NCBI GenBank assembly: GCA_029948255.1
Contig: JALIZF010001598.1
Coordinates: 1 to 64,000, forward strand
DNA: 64,000 bases
From: Telmatactis stephensoni
Lineage: Eukaryota > Cnidaria > Anthozoa > Actiniaria > Isophelliidae
Direction of reading: 5' to 3'
Shown here: piece after piece, positions 26,701 to 40,300 of the stretch
Layout: every line of letters begins with the position of its first letter
How positions within the stretch are numbered: position 1 is the first letter of the stretch
Notes under the pieces: generated by a model
The model's input: the letters and a program-made list of their open reading frames with translations, nothing else
Told to the model about the DNA's origin: nothing
Databases searched by the model: none
Program-made: the position numbers and the translations under genes

Positions 26701-29700
26701 AGGGTTTGGAACGTCGATTTCAAGGACGATTGCATTCCTTTTTTTAAACGACTGTCAATTTCACTCAAGTCGACTTGCTCGTTGCTAGTGATTTTTCCGT
26801 TAAGCCATTTCTGCAAAAGAAATAGAAATCTAAATAAAAAACCAAAAAGTAAATTTTAATGCGGTACACCTTAATGACAAATTAAGAGGTAGCCCGAGGA
26901 AGGTGATGATCTCGTAGGCAAAATCCAAACTCTGGATTCTTGTAGGAAGACAAAATATGACATGTTCTGTAATATTTCGACTTTACATCAAAGTCATATT
27001 TATGCAATGAATGTTCTATACAACTGGTGGTTATACATATACCATTTCAGTAAGCTAATAAAAGTTGCAAAGACTTTAGAATATATCTAATTCTATAGTC
27101 TATATATGAACGATAGACTTTTAAGTCTTCATTTACACTGAGTTGGTCTAAGATTCTTAATAAGGCCTACTCCAGGCCCTAAAGTCGCCGTCACTTGGGG
27201 CAACTTAGAGCGATTTAGGGCGACTTTAGGCAATTTTGGACGACTTAAGCGATTTAGGACGACTTTACGCAGTTTAAGCAAGACTTGTCCAAAATTTCGA
27301 TTTAACTTAAGGCGACTTTAAGGCCGGAGTAGGCCTAGTGGTCGAGGGTTCCTGAGATGTACTTGAATCATGACGATTTAAACAAAAATTGCCCAAAAAG
27401 TCGATGGGACTGACTTTATGCGACTTTGTTCTATTTAAGGCGACTTGGTGCGACTTAAGGCGACTTAAGTGTCATTGACTCTAAATATCAGATATACGGC
27501 GGCCATTCCAAAAATTAGATTTTCTTGAAACTCTGCATACAGTTTCCCTATACCTGCCTATGAAGAAATGCCCATATGATTAGGTGTGGAAGTCTTTGGT
27601 TTCCATGGCAACGCACATGCCTTATTTTGGGCCAGTTTTGATCAAAAACACTCCCAAATTTACAACTTTTTAATACCTCACTGTAACTAGGTTACCTAAT
27701 GCCTGAAAATAATTTCAATATCCTAGAAAAGATCAATCTTTTGCTATTCATTTGGTTGCCTTTGTGTCTCAATTGTTGCCTTGGCAACCGAATACAGGTA
27801 TTTTAAACATTACATGGTTTTCGAGTTTTGAAAATTGCTGAATTTTGACCAACTTTAGGGATCCATAACTCTGGTGGTAACGCTGAAATCGTAAAGCAAC
27901 TGACATCATGTGAACACTTTATCTTAGTCTTTGCCAGGAATTGTTTTATATTTTTGGGCAATCAAATAATAACGATGTCACGCTGCTTTAAACTAACTCA
28001 TCTATTGCAATTGCAGGAAATATGACCTTGCATTTTGTTCTGATGGTTAAATCCTCTTTACTTGGCTTGAGAAAGTGATGAATAAGGGCTCTAATGACAG
28101 CAATTTATGTTTTTATCAATTTCAAAGAAATATTGATCAGTTAACTGACGGGTCTTGCAACTGAAATATGCTAATTAGGCTGCTTCGACCCCAACTTTTA
28201 TTGCATCATAGTTCCAAAATTTCCAATCACCACAACGTAAATTTGGCACTATAAGTAGACTTACCTTGACTCAAAGCAAAAATATATCATCAAAGAATAA
28301 TTGTTCTCCATGTTGAAAACATTGGCAACCGAATCAGTCCAAGAGAAACGTGACCGCAACGCCAATGAAGTCCAGCTTCATAATTCACGGCAACTTTCAA
28401 ATATCTCTTTCTGCATTACTTGATAATGCTTCATAAGAAGTCTTAGCATATCCATCAGAGTCAGTCAAGTCCATAATCCTCTTTGAAGAAGCCATTTCAG
28501 GAGGAAAAATCTAGCGAAAGCTACATAGCTCGAAGACTTTAAAAATATGTACCGCTGACCACGTCAATAATCACTCAAGGCTCACCACAGGTAACCCAGA
28601 TATTCGATATTTGGCTTCGTTCTCCGCTTTTTGGGGGAGGGAGGCGCAGGAAAGGAAGGAAGAAGGAAAGGAAGGAAGGAAGGAAGGAAGGAAGGAAGGA
28701 AGAAAGGAACGACGAAGGGAAGGAAGGAAGAAACGAGGGAGGAAAGGAAGGAAGGAAGGAGGGGGGGGGGCATTGAGGGGTCTGGCCGGTACACCACAAC
28801 ACCGCAAAGAAATAAATGTCATCACCGCAACACCGCAAAAGGAAGGAAGGAACTGTTTCATCACAGTCTTCTTGGTATGTGAAACTTATGTGGGGAGAGT
28901 TTGACTTAGAGGTAGAGGTTGTTGCTACTGGAAAACGAAAGGCTCCATATCTTCAGGCATTGCATGCCCTTGTAATGCTTTGTCCTTGCAAGTCGTCCTG
29001 ATAAAGAAGTACAGTACACTGTACAGTGAGAGATTGAAAGGGAAGTAAAGTGAGAGATTGAAATGGAAGTAAAATGCACTTGGTTTATGATAATACTGAA
29101 TTCCTGTCGGACTATTATCAAACACTTGAGGAACTCCACAAACGTACGAAAATAATAGGTACAATATCTAAAATTGTATCGTGATTCCGTTATTAATCTT
29201 AATTTTGTTGTGTTTCTCAATTTAAGGCAACATTTTTGACAATTAACGCTAAGCTGACTGAAAGACACTTTAGGACACCTAATCAATAAAACTAAGCTAT
29301 CACTAAATACCCTAACACTGAATCACATGGTTTGAAAGAAGCCGAAGCATCTGGTCAGAAGCATGTGCATCGAACTGAAATAAATATACAGGATAACAAA
29401 TTATTTATGCAATTCAGTGTAATCGTCAGTCAATTAATTTAAACATGACTAGTTGTACCGCCGACACAACAGAAATGCGGATCTAGACCTTTTGAAAGGG
29501 GGGTGCACCATTTTACAAAACACAGAGGGCATAATTTCCTCAAGTCCCCTTCTAAAGTAACATCACAGGGCTGTAGCAAGCCATCAAATTCTGAAAGGCT
29601 AAAACAACCTATTCTATAGTTATCCTTTTTCGCGAGCGCAGCGGGCGCGAAATTTCGGCTAAACAATTATGATCGATAAAACCAACCAACAACAAACATT

Positions 29701-32700
29701 TAGAAAGTGATGCTTTGGGAAAGTATATTGTTCTACACGTTTAGACAAGATATAGAGAGTGAGTGAGAGAGAGAAAGAAAGAAAAATAATAAGAGGACCC
29801 AACTGAAAAGGGGAGGGCACTGGCCCCCCTGCCCCCACCCCCCCACCCCCCTGGATCCGCCACTGGTCATCCCCACCACCGAATTGATCCCCAATTACCA
29901 CGTTGTCATGCAAATGATCCCGAGAAAAATCATTGAACCTGTGCCGCATATTCAGACTGCAGAATACACTGCTGTTTTTTTCTCATTTTTACTCCCCCTC
30001 CCTCCCTTCTTTCCTGAGGGAGACATTGGGGTTTGCGGTGGTGCGGTGGCCGGTGCTGGCCTTTTTTTAGTGCGGTGTTGCAGTGAACGAGGCTGAAAAA
30101 AATGCGGTATTGCGGTGATCACAAACCTTGCGATGTGCAGTGTTTACGCTATTTTGTGTGCGATGTACGGTGAAGCGAAATTTTTTTTGTGGCATTATGA
30201 AGCTGGACTTCATTGGCGTTGCGGTCACGTTTCTCTTGGACTGATTCGGTTGCCAATGTTTTCAACATGGAGAACAATTATTCTTTGATGATATATTTTT
30301 GCTTTGAGTCAAGGTAAGTCTACTTATAGTGCCAAATTTACGTTGTGGTGATTGAAAATTTTGGAACTATGATGCAGTAAAAGTTGGGGTCGAAGCAGCC
30401 TAATTAGCATATTTCAGTTGCAAGACCCGTCAGTTAACTGATCAATATTTCTTTGAAATTGATAAAAACATAAATTGTTGTCATTAGAGCCCTTATTCAT
30501 CACTTTCTCAAGCCAAGTAAAGAGGATTTAACCATAAAAATCAGAACAAAATGCGAGGTCATATTTCCTGCAATTGCAATAGATGAGTTAGTTTAAAGCA
30601 GCGTGACATCGTTATTATTTGATTGCCCAAAAATATAAAACAATTCCTGGCAAAGGCTAAGATAAAGTGTTCATATGATGTCAGTTGCTTTACGATTTCA
30701 GCGTTACCACCAGAGTTATGGATCCCTAAAGTTGGTCAAAATTCAGCAATTTTCAAAACTCGAAAACCATGTAATGTTTAAAATACCTGTATTCGGTTGC
30801 CAAGGCAACAATTGAGACACAAAGGCAACCAAATGAATAGCAAAAGATTGATCTTTTCTAGGATATTGAAATTATTTTCAGGCATTAGGTAACCTAGTTA
30901 CAGTGAGGTATTAAAAAGTTGTAAATTTGGGAGTGTTTTTGATCAAAACTGGCCCAAAATAAGGCATGTGCGTTGCCATGGAAACCAAAGACTTCCACAC
31001 CTAATCATATGGGCATTTCTTCATAGGCAGGTATAGGGAAACTGTATGCAGAGTTTCAAGAAAATCTAATTTTTGGAATGGCCGCCCATTTCAAAAAATG
31101 TTTCATATTTACAGTCATTTACACTTAAGGTGACTTAAGGGCTCGGACTAAAGGACTTATATAAACCTTAGAGCACCCTGGACAAGTTAATTCTTAAAAT
31201 TAAATTTCTTAGTTCGCTATAACACGACAAAGGTTGCGAAATTTTGTTTTGGTAAGGACCTAGTTCCACAACTCTACAAAGATACAAAGATACAACTCTA
31301 CAAAGATACAACTCTACAAAGATACAAAGATACAAAGATACAACTCTACAACTCTACAAAGATACAAAGATACAAAGATACAAAGATACAAAGATACAAA
31401 GATACAAAGATACAAAGATACAAAGATACAAAGATACAAAGATACAAAGACACAAAGATACAAAGATACAAAGATACAAAGATACAACTCTACAACTCTA
31501 CAACTCTACAAAGATACAAAGATACAAAGATACAAAGATACAAAGATACAAAGATACAAAGATACAAAGATACAAAGATACAAAGATACAAAGATACAAA
31601 GATACAAAGATACAACTCTACAAAGATACAAAGATACAAAGATACAAAGATACAAAGATACAAAGATACAAAGATACAAAGATACAAAGATACAAAGATA
31701 CAAAGATACAAAGATACAAAGATACAAAGATACAAAGATACAAAGATACAAAGATACAAAGATACAAAGATACAAAGATACAAAGATACAAAGATACAAA
31801 GATACAAAGATACAAAGATACAAAGATACAAAGATACAAAGATACAAAGATACAAAGATACAAAGATACAAAGATACAAAGATACAAAGATACAAAGATA
31901 CAAAGATACAAAGATACAAAGATGATCTATTCCAGTTGCAAATCATCGATTGCATGCATCTCATACTGCCGGCTGTTATTGGTTTCTAGTCATCGGCTGA
32001 AGGCCATCTGAGACGCATGGCTGGAAAATCTTCTGACGATGATAACCTACCCTTCGCATTTGCAGAGAAAGCATGTCTAAGTTTTTCAACTATTTGATCG
32101 GCAAATTAAAAATACCAAATTTCATGTGAGCCACACTGTGGATTTTCTTCTTTACCTTTGAAAGAAAAACAAACTCTGGGGAAAAAATCATTCAAGTGTC
32201 TCTGAGTCCGATTGTGATTGGCTCTTACAAATTTTACTTGTCTTTAATTCGTTGTTTGGCTGGTAAGCCCACTTGTTGTCATGACTACAGTTAAACTTCT
32301 CGCTAGATACAGAAACGTCCAGGCGAACAACATTTTTTTTTTTGACAAAATGCATCAAAGATTCAGCAAAATTTCCTGTGATAAGGGGAAAATATGTGCA
32401 TGATATTACTAAGAAAGCGACACGCTAAAAATTAAAAACTTATCTGTTTGTTACGTTATCTGTAGAAAAAAAGTATTGTTTTGCAGATATTTTTTTCCCT
32501 TAAATGTCTTGTGGATTTGTTTATGTTTTCTGGGACAGCTTTCATTTGAAATGTTTTTCTTTCCACCTTACTTGCCTGGGAAAAACGTCCATATTTGTCC
32601 TGTCATTTTTTACTGGATAGGGTATATCACTCCAAAACCGGGGGGGAGGGGGTATCGTCTGATATTTGTCCAGCTAGAACGTACCAGCAAATATAACTCC

Positions 32701-33344
32701 GAATTGGCAGTACATTTTATTGTTTTGTTGAATCAAGTTTCATCAAAATGTCCCAAGCCTGTAGACATGCAGAATTACCTCAGTTTCACCAGATACAGTT
32801 TGTAGTGCTTGTCCTGCCTCAGGACCCATGTTCGTAAAGATTCTTTCCGCCTCTTTTGCAATCTCTTCCATCCTCCTTCTGGTCACTATGTACTCTTCGA
32901 AGCTATAGTTGGTAAATAATTGGTCATTTATTGCTGAAAAAAAAAAGTTGTATCGTAAATAATAGGCCATAAATTGCTAGAAAAAACGCTGTATCGTAAA
33001 AAAATAGCTAGCAGTAATCAATTGCCTAGTTCATTGTGACGTCACAGTTTGATTACGATGGAGACAGAATCGCAAAGAAAAATAGAATTTGCATAAAATT
33101 TTCAAATAAACAATCTCTATTGCATTTGATAGCTATTACCGGTTTTCGTCGTTCTATAAACTGCTATTTTTGTCTTGTTGCTGATTTGTCCCTTTTGGTT
33201 ATGCAGAACAATAGCGTATATACGTAGTATCAAAATATTGTACGCTTATCGCATCAATTGCGACATGATAAATTAAATAAATAAATAAATAAATAAACAA
33301 ACAAACAAACAAACAAACAAACAAACAAACAAACAAACAAACAA

Positions 33345-33436
<92 letters not shown>

Positions 33437-36400
33437 ATAAAAACGGACTAGTTTAATTTTGTTTGTTTCTGCTCACTCATCCTAGGGAATCTAGCCAAAT
33501 AAAAGCTAGCAATTTGACATCACAACGGATTGAATATTTTATGCAGAGGTTTTGAAGAAAATTGTTGGAGTCGATTTTGAGAAAAGCGGATCTGAATCCG
33601 GTTGTACATTGGTCCGAGTTGTTTGCTAAAAACGTACCTCTTATTTACAGCCTCCTATCTTCGTAAAACCGCGGTTATTACCAATTTTGTTAATAAATAA
33701 CTGAGGCATGTATAATAAACACGTTCTGGCGTGAAATCAGTGATCAATTGATAAACCCTAAACGTCCAATATCGTTTTTGTGGCTGCTGCCTCGAGGCGA
33801 AGCCACTATGTCATCGTCTTGAATGCCCATTGATAAGTTAGCTCGACACACTGAGGAATCCCGTCGGTTTACGAAGTTCTTCGGTTTCGAGTAACAATTG
33901 AATGTGAGATGATTAGTTAATTGATTAGTTCATATTTTTGGTCGGAGTGTCACGTACATGACTTCTGACTGACTTCGACTTTAAAAGGCGTCTTCTTTGA
34001 ACAATGTTTGTATATAATTATTGTCGTGGAGTGCTGAAATTGTAGTCGTGACTCCTTCCCGCCATGAGTTGAAATTGTGGAGCCTTCGAGTATTTTGCAT
34101 TCAAGAAGAACTACAAAAGAGTTGGCGAGGGAAATTCTGATGTTTGCTTGACTTCGTCCAAATAATCTGTTGATCTTCCTATACGAAGTGATCATAATGT
34201 ACAAGCAGCAGATCTAATTGTTTTTGTATAAACAGCTTTATTACTCGTGCCCAGGCCGCAGGCCGGGAACGAGTTATAAACTGCAAATTTTTGTGGTTAC
34301 TGGCTTTAAACAAACTATGTCATCGTCTTTATGCGTGCGTGTGCGTGTAATTCGGAAATCTCCGAAGTAGAGCCGAAGTGTCAAGCCGAAAGATATGCGA
34401 ACTTCGTGCGCCGGTCTGAGGGTGTTTAAGTCGATTATTACTCGTGCCTAGGCCGTAGGCCGGGAACGAGTTATAAACTGCAAATGTTTTTCCTATATGT
34501 TTGTCCCCAGCTACTTCTGATTGACTCGTTATAAGGCACCTCTGATTGGTTAAGAACGTAAGAAACAATGCCCTTCGAATTCATTCATCAGTCTTCTAGG
34601 AGGCGTGAGCTCCTCGAAGCTGGGGAATAAAGACTTGGGCAAGATTTAATGGCGGACAATAACTGGAGTACAGCTTTGAAAAACAGGCCCTTTGAGCAGT
34701 AAAAAAAGCAAAGTTGAGCTTTTTACTTGAGGCATACCCAACTCCATTATAAGAGCGTTAGAATGGACAGCTATTTTGAACTCGGTCTCCGATTCTACGA
34801 CCTAAAAATAAATTCTAAAGGGACTTCTTCAAGTCGTACACTTTCCCCTTCTCAAGCATCAGATGTAAGCCAGAATTTGAGCTCTTATCATCAAAGCAGA
34901 GTGCCCCTTACAGTTCTCATTGCATATATGTTGCTAAAATTGTATATTTCCCATCAAACAGTTATGAGAGGTAATGGGGCCGATTTATTTTCGTACTGAA
35001 TTTGAATAACGAAAACGAAGGAGACTGAAGCTCTGTGTTGTACGTGCTCTGATGATCTGATAGTATGCGTGTTTATGTTTTCATATTTATGAAAGAAAAA
35101 TGTACATGGGTAGTTACTATGTTAGTGAGTCGGTTGTAGAGCCTTTAAGACAAACTCGGAGCTCTCGTTTATATATAAAACATCTGAATCATGAACGAAA
35201 AAATACACGATTGTGTCAAAAATGCCGTTGTAGAAGTTTTTAGTGAAATAAAAAGTTTAATAAACTGGTAGTATTCGCAGGTAATATGCATGTCGGAGAT
35301 ATATAATACCCATGCATGATAATAGAAGGGCAAAGGTAAACACTAATAGCTGCTGACAGACAAATTGACTAATCAGATATTGGACGGACCATCTTATCCG
35401 GCATCACCCGGTGGTCGACGATAACAAGCTTCTACTTTTAAAGTTGCTGGGCTTACAAAAGTTTAATTTCTTTAATTTAAGTTAGCCGATCCAAAAAAGG
35501 TCTTTATTACTACTGCGTCTTGTTGAACTACAGGCTACCAGTGTACGCTTCGAGGAAGGTCTTGTTAAAAAGTATAATTATTAACGACAACATGTCAATC
35601 GCTCTTACTCTAGCGGCAGCTAATCTTAAATGTCCTTTTAAGCCGATTTTGGGCTCGCTTTTACAAGGGCACGAGTGAACGCACGAGTGCGTCTAGTTCA
35701 TATATAAAACATCCAAAACATGAACAAAAAATACACGATTTGTTGTTGTGTCAAAAACGCCGTTGTAGAAGTCTTTACAGCAAACAATTGAGATACATAG
35801 TGAAATATAAAGTTGAATAAACTGGTATATTCGCAGGTAATATTTTTGCATGTCGGAGATATAAAATACCTAATAGAAGGACAAAGGCAAACACTAATGG
35901 CTGCTGACAGACAAATTGATTAATCGGATATTCTTTAGTTTAAGTTAGTCGATTCAAAAAAGGTCTTTATGGTACTTTTAACTATTTCCTGGAATGGTGA
36001 AGAAAGCGTGACACGACTCGGGAAGAGTACGAACGGGGCCGGTCATTGGAGCCTCTCCTAAATTAAGGGGCTCACGGGACACGAGTGAACGCACGTGTGC
36101 GTCTAGTTACTCGTGCCCAGGCCTATGGCCGGGAACGAGTTATAAACTGCAAATGTTTTTTTTTTTTTTTTTTTTTTTTTCCTCTGTTCGTCCTGAGGGA
36201 CCTCTGATTGGTTAAGAACGTAAAAACAATGCCCTTCATTCATCACCTTTGAGCGACTGCGAACGCAAGCCAGGAACTTTAGGAATGCAAGATGGCCGAC
36301 TACAAAGAAAGACCATTTCCTGTGAGCTGGGAATCTACGAATTTCTCATCCTACATGTTGCTAAACAAACATACATAGAAGCAAGTCCATTATATTCCTC

Positions 36401-37286
36401 ATTCAAGCATTCAAGAAATCTTGAGACGTTTTTGTACTGAATTTTAAGACCAGACCATTGCATGGAACGGCTAGGTTCAATTGACCTTGTTGGTCACGTA
36501 ACGTCTTCAAACAGCCGAAACATGAACGAAAAAATACACGATTTGTTACTGTGTCAAAAACGCCGTTGTAGAAGTCTTTACAGCAAACAATTGAGATACT
36601 TCCCTGCTAACAGAGGCTCACACAGACGTTAAATCACTCGAAAAGTGAGCCTCTGCCGAGCGAGGCCGTTTTCTTTGTTGTGCCGCCGTCCACAATCGTG
36701 GACGAAGAAAACCGGGTTTATCCGGTTTAAACCGGAAATTAGATGATGCACATGAGCAAATTGGAAACTCCGCTTATTTTTTCGAGCCCACGAGACACGA
36801 AACGTCATAATGACGTCAGGGGTTGCTTAGTTACCTAACGCATGCGCAACAAAGAAAACGGCCTCGCTCGGCAGAGGCTCACTTTTCGAGTGATTTAACG
36901 TCTGTGTGAGCCTCTGTTAGCAGGGAATTGAGATACATAGTGAAATAAAAACTTCAATAAACTGGTATATTCGCAGGAAATATTTTTGCGTGTCGGAGAT
37001 ATATTTAAAGCTGCTGACAGACAAATTGACTAATCAGATATTCTTTAGTTTAAGTTAGCCGATTCAAAAAAGGTCTTTATGTTACGGTTAACTATTTCCC
37101 GGAATGGTGAAGAAAGCGTGACACGACGGGAAGAGTACTCACGGGGCCGGTCATTGGAGCCACTCCTAAATTAAGGGGCTCCCAGGGCACGAGTGAACGC
37201 ACGTGTGCGTCTAGTTGTATTTGTACTCTATCAGCGGGGTAGAGAGAATATTGAAATAAACAGGAAAACAGCAATTTGACTCGACT

Positions 37287-37335
<49 letters not shown>

Positions 37336-40300
37336 TACACTTATTACGCGCTTATCCATTTCTGCTCTAAGCGCAAAAAACAAAATAAAAATAAAAATAA
37401 AAAATAAATAAATTAATTAAAAAAGGAACTATGTGAATTATGTTAATTAAGTTCCAAGTTAAATGCAGACTTGAATAAGTAAGTCTTCAAAGCTGACTTG
37501 AAGGATGAAAGGGATGATTCTGATCTTATGGAGGGAGGAAGGGCGTTCCACAGTTCAGGACCACACACAGAGAATGTACAATGACCATATGGCTTTAAGC
37601 GAAATTGGCCACGATTAAGTTGAATAGAAGATGACCGGAGGATCGAAGATTTCTTGATGGCTTGTAACGAGAAATCAAGTCAGAGATGTAAGATGGAGCC
37701 AGGTCATTGAGTGATTTAAATGTAACTAGACCCTGTTGGCAGGGTAACTGGGCTACCTGTGGCTATTGGCAATGGGTGGTACAGATATCAGTGTGCATCT
37801 AATTATAGTCTGTTCAGCAGAAGTATTATAAAGTGAACTGTGCAATTTTGTTCCATGTTCTACAAATGAGCTTAAATTCTCTGAATTTCAATACCAGGTA
37901 GATGTTATCAGAGAAAAACAAAAAGAAATACAAAGATATAGCACACGGCAGCATTCTAATAAAGGACACAGGTTCCTTGAGGGTGAGGCATAGCAATTGC
38001 ATTTCTAGCATGTGAATCAAATAGTTTTTAACATCTGAGGTATAGTACATGGCCACAGTACTACAACCAATTGGTATTATGAATGAGGTATAATTTTGTG
38101 TGATTAAAGACGGCATGGTATATTATTTCACCAAAAATGTACAGCAATCAAAAGTTTCTAGTGTACAATAGTCACCGTAGCTTAGACTGTAGTCAATTTT
38201 ATCTAAAGATAGTATTGAATATGGAAATTAGTTCAGGTTCTTCTGTTTATAACATTAATAGTTTAATAGTGTTTGTCGGGACAATCTAGATATACTACCA
38301 TACAGTTCATTACCAATGTTCATAATTATTTGAACTGATGATGAAATACCATTATTTCTGTGGGCAAATATTAGAGATGTAAGGGACATAGCTACCTACA
38401 CACAGCTGGGTACCTGCATTCAACCCAAACAATAGCAAATTGTCTTGACTATAAGGTGCTTGGATACTGTCTTAATGAGATCATAGGACCAAGAATTGTT
38501 TCTATATCACTCGACAGAAAAAAATTAGTATAATTCACTCTGTGATTCCAATTTTTATAAACAGATGACTGGGATTTCGGTATCCCCGTACCCAAATTCC
38601 TAGGAATATGGGTATCCCCTATGAAATTGATAGCCGTAATTTGGGCATCCCCGGGTACCCTCCCAGGATACCAAAATTACTAGCCATATTAGTATCCTCT
38701 GATGAATTTTCCGTAAGAGATTATGTAGTACAATTAAGTATTTCCAAATTCGGTTCTCACAGATTAATTAAATGGCCAGATTTAGGCATATCACAGCTTG
38801 AATTATCTTTATTGACATTTTTAACAATAAAACGATTCTCGCTCAGATATTATAGATATTATATATAAATATCACCACAAAGAACCAAGAACCAAGAACA
38901 TCGTAATCTTATTCAATAATTACGTCAATTAAATTCATGAATCTCGCATTTAACCAATTCAAAGAGCTAGGGGGTGCCCCGAATACTAGTCATATGGGTA
39001 TCCCCTATATCGTAGCCTCATTCAATAATCATTCCACGTGATTAAAAAAAAAAAAAAAAAAAAAAAAACTTGCGCCCGTAACAGTAGATAACAAAAAGGG
39101 GAAAAAAGTTTCGAGATAGAGTTAAATTAAACTAATGCATTTAACGTACTGAAAACACTCTCAATAGAAATGGACCTATATACTAACTTATGTTTTAGAT
39201 AGAGGATTTTTAACTGTAAAGGCGTTTGAGTTTGATTGAGTTAGTGCTGTACTCATGTACATTGAGTACAGCACTAACTCAAGGCTTGATTCATTAACTC
39301 ATGTAGTACTAGAAAAAAATCCGAAATTGGCTTCGGTTGCTCGGCTTCAGATAAATAACTATAAAAACGCCATGAAAACAAAAGTAAACCAAAGGTACAA
39401 GCTTATCTCTAGTTTAACAAATTAGTCTCCATAACGGGGACATTTGGATCGAGACATTCAAGACATTCAATATGGTTCAGTAATTTGGGTATCCCCCACC
39501 CGGAATACCCATATTCCTAGGAATTTGGGTACGGGGATACCGAAATCCCAGGGGTACTCATATTACTGTGACAACGGAATATTTCAGGGGGATTCATTTT
39601 CGCCACTACTGTTTTGTCTCGCTTTAGCACCGCTAAGTCATCAACTAAAGAACAGCGAATGTGGCTATGACATCAACAAAGTAAAAATCTCCCATCTATT
39701 CTTCATGGACGATCTGAAGCTGTATGGTCGTAATGATACACAACTCGAATCGCTACTCCACACGGTTGCCAAGTTCAGTAAAGACATCAAGCTGAACTTT
39801 GGGCTCGACAAGTGCGCGAAGGCGACGTTCATCAAAGGAAAGCTAGAAAGATCAGCAAATATCGAGTTGGATAGAGATATAATAATCAAAGATCTAGACC
39901 AAGAAGAATTTTACAAGTATTTAGGAGTGAGAGAAAAGAATGGAATACAACACGCAAAAATGAAGGAACTAATACGCAAGGAATACTACAGAAGAATCCG
40001 TATGGTATTAAAAAGTGAACTCAACGCACAAAACAAGATAAACGCTATTAACACCTTAGCGGTCCCAGTTGTCAGCTATAGCTTTAACATCATCAACTGG
40101 ACTGTCAACGATCTTATGAAAATCGACAGGAAAACAAGAAAATTATTAACTATGTATAGAACTCACCATCCCAAATCCGATGTGGAGCGACTGTATTTAA
40201 CTAGACAAGATGGTGGTAGAGGACTTTTACAAATAGAAATGAGCTATAAACTGGCGACAGTTGGACTAAGAAAGTACCTAGAAGAGAAGGACGACCCCTT

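Noticed and set aside
28571..28904. Overlapping Ser/Phe/Pro and Lys/Glu/Gly-rich frames on both strands
   Set aside because: All lie on the (GGAA)n tract.
31490..31964. Long frames of repeated YLCIFVSL
   Set aside because: They follow only from the 8-bp satellite being open in several frames.
36109..37217. Classical Helitron with TC start and CTRR end
   Set aside because: The 3' tip fits (hairpin plus CTAG), but the 5' tip is ACTCG preceded by TT rather than A followed by TC, and a 5' word is repeated inverted near the 3' end, which fits Helitron2 better.
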